From Methylophilus sp. TWE2 (GTDB lineage Bacteria; Pseudomonadota; Gammaproteobacteria; Burkholderiales; Methylophilaceae), in the NCBI RefSeq assembly GCF_001183865.1, contig NZ_CP012020.1, forward strand, positions 1,550,001-1,614,000: a DNA stretch of 64,000 bases, given 5' to 3'. Made by a program: the position numbers and the translations under genes. Shown in pieces: positions 58,911 through 64,000 of this stretch. The notes below the pieces were generated by a model. It was not told the DNA's origin and did no database searches. It saw only the letters and a list, made by a program, of their open reading frames with translations. The first letter of the stretch is position 1. Every line of letters begins with the position of its first letter.

Positions 58911-59228
58911 ATTGACTTCCTTTGCATAAAAATAAATGGGGGGCGTGCATCGCTGACGCATTGCTCTTCCGAGTTATTTCTAGCTAGAAGTCAATAAATG
59001 ACCATAAAGCCAATTTTTATATGAATAATAAAGTCTGTTTAGAAGACTCTTTATTCACTGTTTATGTAATGATTATCCCGCTAACGATCAAGATTCAAAT
59101 CGAATGTGAAACGTACTTTTATGGTTCTGTTTAAAGTCATTCACAGGCATGATGGTTTACAAATCCTACCCGATGATGCCCTTACAGAAAAAACGGCTGC
59201 CAAAGCAGCCGCTTCTGGATGAGTGAGG
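58911..59228. other. Intergenic region between two MCP genes
   Basis: Contains the terminator at 59188-59212 and AT-rich sequence upstream of the dCache MCP; no sigma28 consensus and no gene recognised. Confidence 0.5.
59188..59212 (-). terminator. Terminator after the 1026-residue MCP
   Basis: CGGCTGC-TTTG-GCAGCCG stem followed by TTTTTT on the minus strand. Confidence 0.9.
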
Positions 59229-62200
59229 TCAGAACTCTTCCCAATCCGAATCATCCGTGCCGGTTTTAGCCCTTGAACCCTGGCTGGAATATGACTGATG
59301 CGGTGGCATCGAAGGCGGACCACTCCGCGCGGGGGCATGCCCTCCATGTGACCGCTGGGCTGGCGAACTCACTGCCTGTCGTTTAAAGCCTGACTTGACC
59401 TGATGGCTAGACCCACCTCCAATCCGCCCTTCGAGTTTGAACTGGCTGATAGCATCTGCCAACTGATTGGCTTGATCAACCAATGATTCAGCCGCAGCGG
59501 CTGCCTCTTCTACCAAGGCCGCATTCTGCTGTGTAGTTTCATCCATGCTGGTCACAGCCTGGTTCACCTGGTCAATCCCCGTGGTCTGCTCAGTAGACGC
59601 TGCTGAAATCTCGCTGATAATATCAGCCACACGCTGGACTGAGGAAACGACCTCTTCCATGGTGTTACCGGCATTCTCAACCAGCTTGGTCCCCTCGGTG
59701 GTTTTATTCACAGAGTCAGTAATCAGTTCTTTGATCTCTTTCGCAGCACTGGCTGAACGCTGTGCCAGGTTACGTACCTCGCCTGCCACCACCGCAAAGC
59801 CACGGCCCTGCTCCCCTGCACGTGCCGCTTCTACCGCCGCGTTCAAGGCCAGGATGTTGGTCTGGAAGGCGATACCGTCAATGACAGAAATAATGTCTTC
59901 GATCTTCTTGGCGCTTTCGTTGATCGCACTCATGGTGGCAACCACTTCATTGACGACCTCACCGCCTTTTACAGCCACGCCGGAGGCAGTCAGTGCCAGC
60001 TGATTCGCCTGTTTAGCGTTCTCAGCATTCTGTTTCACGGTAGAGGCCAACTCTTCCATGCTGGCCGCAGTTTGCTCCAGGCTGGAAGCCTGTTGCTCAG
60101 TACGGGCAGACAAGTCTGAGTTACCGCTGGAGATTTCATTGGCGGCAGTGGTGATGGTTTCCACCGCTTCTGTCACGGCAATGATCGGCTCTACGATCAT
60201 GTCCAGGGTGTTGTTCACCCCTTCGATGATCTTGCGGAACTCGCCATTGTGTTTGTCGACATCCGCACGGACCGTAATACGGCCATCGTTTGCAGCTTCT
60301 GTCAGCAAGTCAGCATCAGCAACCAGCATGTTGACCGCATCAATACAGGTATTGAGGTTGTTCTTCAGCTCATTGAAGTCACCGTTGTAATGGTCGGTAA
60401 TCCGTTCTGGGATATCGCCTTTGGAGATACGGTCTACGTAGTTCGCAGCCACATTCAATGGGCCAATCACCGAATCCAGGGTGTTGTTCACGCCTTCGAC
60501 AATCTTGCGGAAGTCGCCATTGTGTTTGCCAGCATCGGCTCGGGTTGAGAGCTGGCCATCGACGGCTGCTTGTGACAGCATGTTGGCGTCTGCTACCAGG
60601 GCATTGACGGCATCAATACACTGGTTCAGGTTGTCTTTAATCGTATTGAAGTCACCATTGTAGTGATCGGTAATCTTGGCTGGGATATGGCCTTGTGAAA
60701 TGTCAGCCACGTATTTGGCCGCCACATTCAATGGGTTGATCACTGCATCCAGGGTGTCATTGACGCCTTGGACAATCTTGCGGAAATCCCCTTGGTGCTG
60801 GCTGGCATCCGCACGGGTAGACAGGCGGCCTTCTACCGCTGCATGTGACAGCATGTTGGCATCCGCAATCAGCGCCTGCACAGCATCAATACACTGGTTG
60901 AGATTGTTCTTGATGGTATTAAAATCGCCTTTATAAGCTTCCGTGATTTTGGCTGGAATTTTGCCTTTGGAAATATCGGCGACATATTGCGCGGCAACAT
61001 TCAATGGAATAATGACGCCATCCAGTGTCTGGTTGATACTTTCTACCAACACCTTGTACTCGCCTTCAAACTGCTTGCTTTCACCGCGAGCACTCAGGTT
61101 ACCGGCACTTGCCGAAACCGCAAGCTGTTTGGATTCCTTAACTAGCGTATGTATGGTTTGATTCAGTTTCCCTGCCGAAAGAATCACTTGGTCCAGCTCA
61201 TCATATGGCGTCATGTCTTGTTGTATTGACTTGATATTGCCTTGCACCAGATCGTCCATCATCTTTTGGGCAGTGTTCGATTTGGTAATGATGTCCCTTG
61301 AAACGATATAGACAGTCCAAAGCACCAGGCACAAACTTAATCCGGCGATGGCCAGGGTAATATACAACTGCTGATTTTCCCCTGTTCCGCGCTTTTGCAG
61401 TGTGGCCTTCAATCGGTCCAAAAGCACATAATAGCGCTCATAAGCAATATCAATCTGAACGCTGGCCTGCTTGAAATACTCTTGAGAATCATACGACAGT
61501 GATTGATCATGCAAAATGGCCTGGCTCAATAATTGTTTTAGGTGCTCTGTGGCATCCAGCAGTGGTTGAATTTCCTTTGTATGACTTTGGTCGTAACGCG
61601 CCAATACATGCATGTTGTGCATAAACCGGCTATCAGTCTGCTCTATCGTGTTCACCAGGCCTTCCAGTTTCAGTCGCTCGTTCTCGCTGATCGATTGCTT
61701 GGCCAACACGCCAGCACCCAACCCTCGTACTTGCGCCATGACTTCAATCAGCGGAGGCACTTTCAACACTGCAGTGTCCATCATGTAATAGGACTCTTCC
61801 TTGGGATCCAGTGTTAACCCACTAATATCTGCCTTAATGACGGTGGCTTCTATCAGGAAATTAATGATTGCCGAGTGCTGGGCAAAACTTTCTTCCTTGC
61901 TGATTGCGGCGCTGGATAACCTGAGTGCCTTGTAGTTCTGGATGATGGTTTGCCATTTACCGGAAAACTCAACCCAATAGGGATCATCATGGCTCAACAA
62001 GTCTGAGGTGTCATGCAACAGGCGAATCGCTTCAATGTCCTGTTCCAGTTTGGACTCAATATCAGCGATCTTGGGCTGCAACTCAGTTTTGCCAGCAAGG
62101 TAATTTGCCATGAGTCCACGATGTTTCTGCATATCTTCAATCATGCCCATCAATGGTTTGATTAAATCAATGCCCTGGATTTCTGACTGGGTTGTTTGAA

Positions 62201-62309
62201 GATCAGCCTGATTCTTGAAAATATTGACCGCAGCCAGGTAGGTCAACGGCAATAAAATAATACATGCCATCAACGTCAGTTTTTTGGTGATTGAAAGCCT
62301 GTTAAGCAT
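59229..62309 (-). CDS. Methyl-accepting chemotaxis protein, NIT-like helical sensor with HAMP array
   Basis: 1026 residues. Membrane helices near 10-30 and 318-338. The all-helical periplasmic domain (about 31-315) has [18 protein letters not shown] and STLxPxxxSYYMMD-like [18 protein letters not shown], reminiscent of nitrate/nitrite-sensing NIT-type domains. Three tandem 91-residue PLNVAA modules follow, then signalling domain and DWEEF. Positions 59410-60558 match 51951-53099 exactly where I compared them. Start ATG with AGAGGAT upstream. Confidence 0.93.
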   Translation of the reverse strand: MLNRLSITKKLTLMACIILLPLTYLAAVNIFKNQADLQTTQSEIQGIDLIKPLMGMIEDMQKHRGLMANYLAGKTELQPKIADIESKLEQDIEAIRLLHDTSDLLSHDDPYWVEFSGKWQTIIQNYKALRLSSAAISKEESFAQHSAIINFLIEATVIKADISGLTLDPKEESYYMMDTAVLKVPPLIEVMAQVRGLGAGVLAKQSISENERLKLEGLVNTIEQTDSRFMHNMHVLARYDQSHTKEIQPLLDATEHLKQLLSQAILHDQSLSYDSQEYFKQASVQIDIAYERYYVLLDRLKATLQKRGTGENQQLYITLAIAGLSLCLVLWTVYIVSRDIITKSNTAQKMMDDLVQGNIKSIQQDMTPYDELDQVILSAGKLNQTIHTLVKESKQLAVSASAGNLSARGESKQFEGEYKVLVESINQTLDGVIIPLNVAAQYVADISKGKIPAKITEAYKGDFNTIKNNLNQCIDAVQALIADANMLSHAAVEGRLSTRADASQHQGDFRKIVQGVNDTLDAVINPLNVAAKYVADISQGHIPAKITDHYNGDFNTIKDNLNQCIDAVNALVADANMLSQAAVDGQLSTRADAGKHNGDFRKIVEGVNNTLDSVIGPLNVAANYVDRISKGDIPERITDHYNGDFNELKNNLNTCIDAVNMLVADADLLTEAANDGRITVRADVDKHNGEFRKIIEGVNNTLDMIVEPIIAVTEAVETITTAANEISSGNSDLSARTEQQASSLEQTAASMEELASTVKQNAENAKQANQLALTASGVAVKGGEVVNEVVATMSAINESAKKIEDIISVIDGIAFQTNILALNAAVEAARAGEQGRGFAVVAGEVRNLAQRSASAAKEIKELITDSVNKTTEGTKLVENAGNTMEEVVSSVQRVADIISEISAASTEQTTGIDQVNQAVTSMDETTQQNAALVEEAAAAAESLVDQANQLADAISQFKLEGRIGGGSSHQVKSGFKRQAVSSPAQRSHGGHAPARSGPPSMPPHQSYSSQGSRAKTGTDDSDWEEF
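59410..60558. repeat. 1.15-kb near-identical block shared by two MCP genes
   Basis: Same as 51951-53099 (offset 7459 bp); no difference found in the lines compared. It encodes the signalling domain, linker and last HAMP modules. The match begins in the linker before the C-terminal tail and weakens after 60558 / 53099. Confidence 0.85.
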
Positions 62310-62757
62310 GACGCATCCTCTAAAGGTGAATTAATCGAATGCCATCAATCGATTAAACATTGAGAAAACGTAAATATGGGCATTCCAGCGTGAGAGGTTT
62401 CATTTCCGTGGCATGAAATGAGGCATACTTCGTTGCATGCACCTCAATCGTGTTGCATCTGCATATTGTTCTCGCCGTTTGGCGCGTTGTATTGATAGGC
62501 AATGGGATTGCCTGGATCAATACCCTGCATCTCAATGGTCACTGCCTCGTTGCAATTAACCACTTGGATAGATGGTGTGGACATATTAAGTGATGGGCAT
62601 ACATTTCAATTGCGGAAAAAAGCAGATGTTTTTATTTCAATCTATTTGGTATAGATTTTTATGCTGTTTTCATTGGATACCCGCATTGAAAATGACAAAC
62701 TCCCCAGCGCTGCATGGCAACGACCGGGGAGGCTGTATGTGAAAGGATTAATGAATG
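62310..62757. other. Intergenic region with one possible micro-ORF
   Basis: 448 bp between two MCP genes. It holds the 46-codon frame listed separately (62444-62584) and an imperfect CTCCCC/GGGGAG hairpin (62701-62732) that may end the upstream MCP transcript. Nothing else seen. Confidence 0.5.
62444..62584 (-). CDS. Possible small protein (46 aa)
   Basis: ATG 62584 to TGA 62444 on the minus strand. Starts MSTPSIQVVNCNEAVTIEMQ, acidic and Asn/Gln-rich, no signal peptide. The ribosome binding site is weak. Composition looks protein-like, but no homologue is recognised. Confidence 0.3.
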   Translation of the reverse strand: MSTPSIQVVNCNEAVTIEMQGIDPGNPIAYQYNAPNGENNMQMQHD

Positions 62758-64000
62758 CTAGAACTCTTCCCAGTCATTATCATCAGTGCCGTTTTTTTTG
62801 AAAGTAGCAGCGGTGGGTTTCGATATTGACGGGGGATGGCCTGCGCCCGAGATGACCCTGGATAAATTATCAATAGCCACATGCGTTTCTTTCGACTTTC
62901 TTGAGAAGTCCCCGCCAAGCAAGAATTTGGCTTTTTCGGTATTTTTCGCTTCGACACATTCAATAATGTCTCCAACACTTCGGTGGAAATGTGCATGTGC
63001 CTCTTTCAAATCACGATACTCTTTGCGATGACTGTGTTGTTTGCCTTCGCCATAAATCCATTTGCCTAAATCACATTTGTGATCGCTGGCGGCCTCTGCA
63101 TGATTGATCGGCTCCTTATTGCGGCCGTTCATGTAATCAATCAGACGTGTTTTCCACTTTGCATGTGCTGTACTGGCATCATCCAGAGAGAACTTTTTTG
63201 TAGAAGCCCCTCCTTGGAAATGGCTTGTATGTAAATTAGCTTTCGCAGAAACACGTCGATGCTGAGGTTGGCTCGTGACCGCCCCCAAATGCCGCCCTTC
63301 CAGTTTAAACTGACTTACCGCATCTGCCAGCTGATTGGCCTGATCCACCAGTGATTCAGCTGCCGCTGCCGCTTCTTCGACCAATGCCGCATTCTGTTGC
63401 GTGGTTTCATCCATGCTAGCCACGGCCTGGTTCACCTGGTCAATCCCTGTGGTCTGTTCAATAGAGGCCGCAGAAATTTCACTGATAATGTCAGCCACAC
63501 GTTGGACTGAGGAGACGACCTCGTCCATGGTGCTTCCGGCATTTTCAACCAGCTTGGTGCCTTCTGTGGTTTTATTCACAGAGTCTGCAATCAGCTCTTT
63601 AATCTCTTTCGCAGCACTGGCTGAACGCTGTGCCAGGTTACGTACTTCCCCTGCCACTACCGCAAAGCCACGGCCCTGTTCACCAGCGCGTGCCGCTTCT
63701 ACCGCTGCGTTCAACGCAAGGATGTTGGTCTGGAAGGCAATGCCGTCAATGACAGAAATAATGTCTTCGATCTTCTTGGCACTTTCGTTGATCGCACTCA
63801 TGGTCGCGACAACCTCGCTGACCACTTCCCCGCCTTTGACTGCGACACCTGACGCAGTTAAGGCCAATTGATTTGCTTGTTTGGCGTTGTCGGCATTCTG
63901 TTTCACGGTAGAGGCCAACTCTTCCATGCTGGCCGCAGTTTGTTCCAGGCTGGACGCCTGCTGCTCGGTGCGCGCAGACAAATCAGCGTTACCGCTGGAG
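62758..64000 (-). CDS. Methyl-accepting chemotaxis protein with C-terminal CZB domain (partial)
   Basis: The gene runs off the right edge; 413 codons are visible. It contains the MCP signalling domain ([42 protein letters not shown]), a linker, and a chemoreceptor zinc-binding domain: [34 protein letters not shown], with the His/Cys residues that hold zinc in CZB. It ends DWEEF. CZB domains sense zinc/oxidants (for example hypochlorite in Helicobacter TlpD). Sensor part not in window. Confidence 0.93.
   Translation of the reverse strand, partial: SSGNADLSARTEQQASSLEQTAASMEELASTVKQNADNAKQANQLALTASGVAVKGGEVVSEVVATMSAINESAKKIEDIISVIDGIAFQTNILALNAAVEAARAGEQGRGFAVVAGEVRNLAQRSASAAKEIKELIADSVNKTTEGTKLVENAGSTMDEVVSSVQRVADIISEISAASIEQTTGIDQVNQAVASMDETTQQNAALVEEAAAAAESLVDQANQLADAVSQFKLEGRHLGAVTSQPQHRRVSAKANLHTSHFQGGASTKKFSLDDASTAHAKWKTRLIDYMNGRNKEPINHAEAASDHKCDLGKWIYGEGKQHSHRKEYRDLKEAHAHFHRSVGDIIECVEAKNTEKAKFLLGGDFSRKSKETHVAIDNLSRVISGAGHPPSISKPTAATFKKNGTDDNDWEEF

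Overview
The window looks like chromosomal DNA of a methylotrophic betaproteobacterium, most likely Methylophilaceae (Methylophilus, Methylotenera or Methylovorus type). The reasons are betaproteobacterial gene orders (lon-hup-tRNA-ppiD; smc-zipA-ligA; tyrA-aroA-cmk-rpsA-ihfB-lapB-pyrF), PEP-CTERM proteins, moderate GC, and a homologue of the formaldehyde-activating enzyme Fae. No rRNA is present, so the genus is an inference.

Layout. 1-3.1 kb: end of lon, hup, tRNA-Val, tRNA-Asp, ppiD. 3.2-6.7 kb: small accessory genes on the minus strand (CSD-DUF1294 protein, LprI-like protein, an orphan AAA ATPase, a coiled-coil membrane protein) with palindromic, AT-rich spacers. 6.7-26.5 kb: housekeeping genes: fabI, a peptide-type ABC importer without ATPases, mltD, gloB, a methyltransferase, rnhA, dnaQ, queD, a glutathione peroxidase, tRNA-Ala and tRNA-Glu, queF, smc, zipA, ligA and a TPR protein.

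26.6-28.5 kb is the most striking part. A canonical dif site (26604-26631) and a dif-like site with a ruined XerD arm (28512-28539) flank about 1.9 kb. This segment encodes a protein resembling the Xer recombination activation factor XafT of the TLC satellite phage, two excisionase-like HTH proteins, and a hairpin-rich region with a GCGAAGC mini-hairpin typical of single-stranded DNA replicons. It has no recombinase and no recognisable replication protein. I read it as a very small integrative element exploiting XerCD, a TLC-like satellite.

28.6-33.9 kb: a CheX-like / response regulator / coiled-coil operon, a KfrA-like protein beside a perfect 20-bp palindrome, another HTH protein, a PEP-CTERM protein and a frameshifted phage-type DnaB helicase remnant. 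33.9-44.7 kb: ssrA (tmRNA) and the tyrA-aroA-cmk-rpsA-ihfB-lapB-pyrF-comEA block (rpsA lacks its sixth S1 domain), tRNA-Ser with a duplicated 3' end, and an aldehyde dehydrogenase with a DUF779 partner.

44.7-64 kb: a minus-strand chemotaxis region. A probable operon runs MCP, Fae-like protein, cheR, cheD, cheB, cheY, cheZ. Upstream are four more large chemoreceptors with tandem 91-residue HAMP modules and CheR/CheB docking pentapeptides, plus a pair of paralogous small secreted cysteine proteins. cheA and cheW are not in the window. The Fae-like protein between a receptor and cheR suggests a link between formaldehyde metabolism and taxis.
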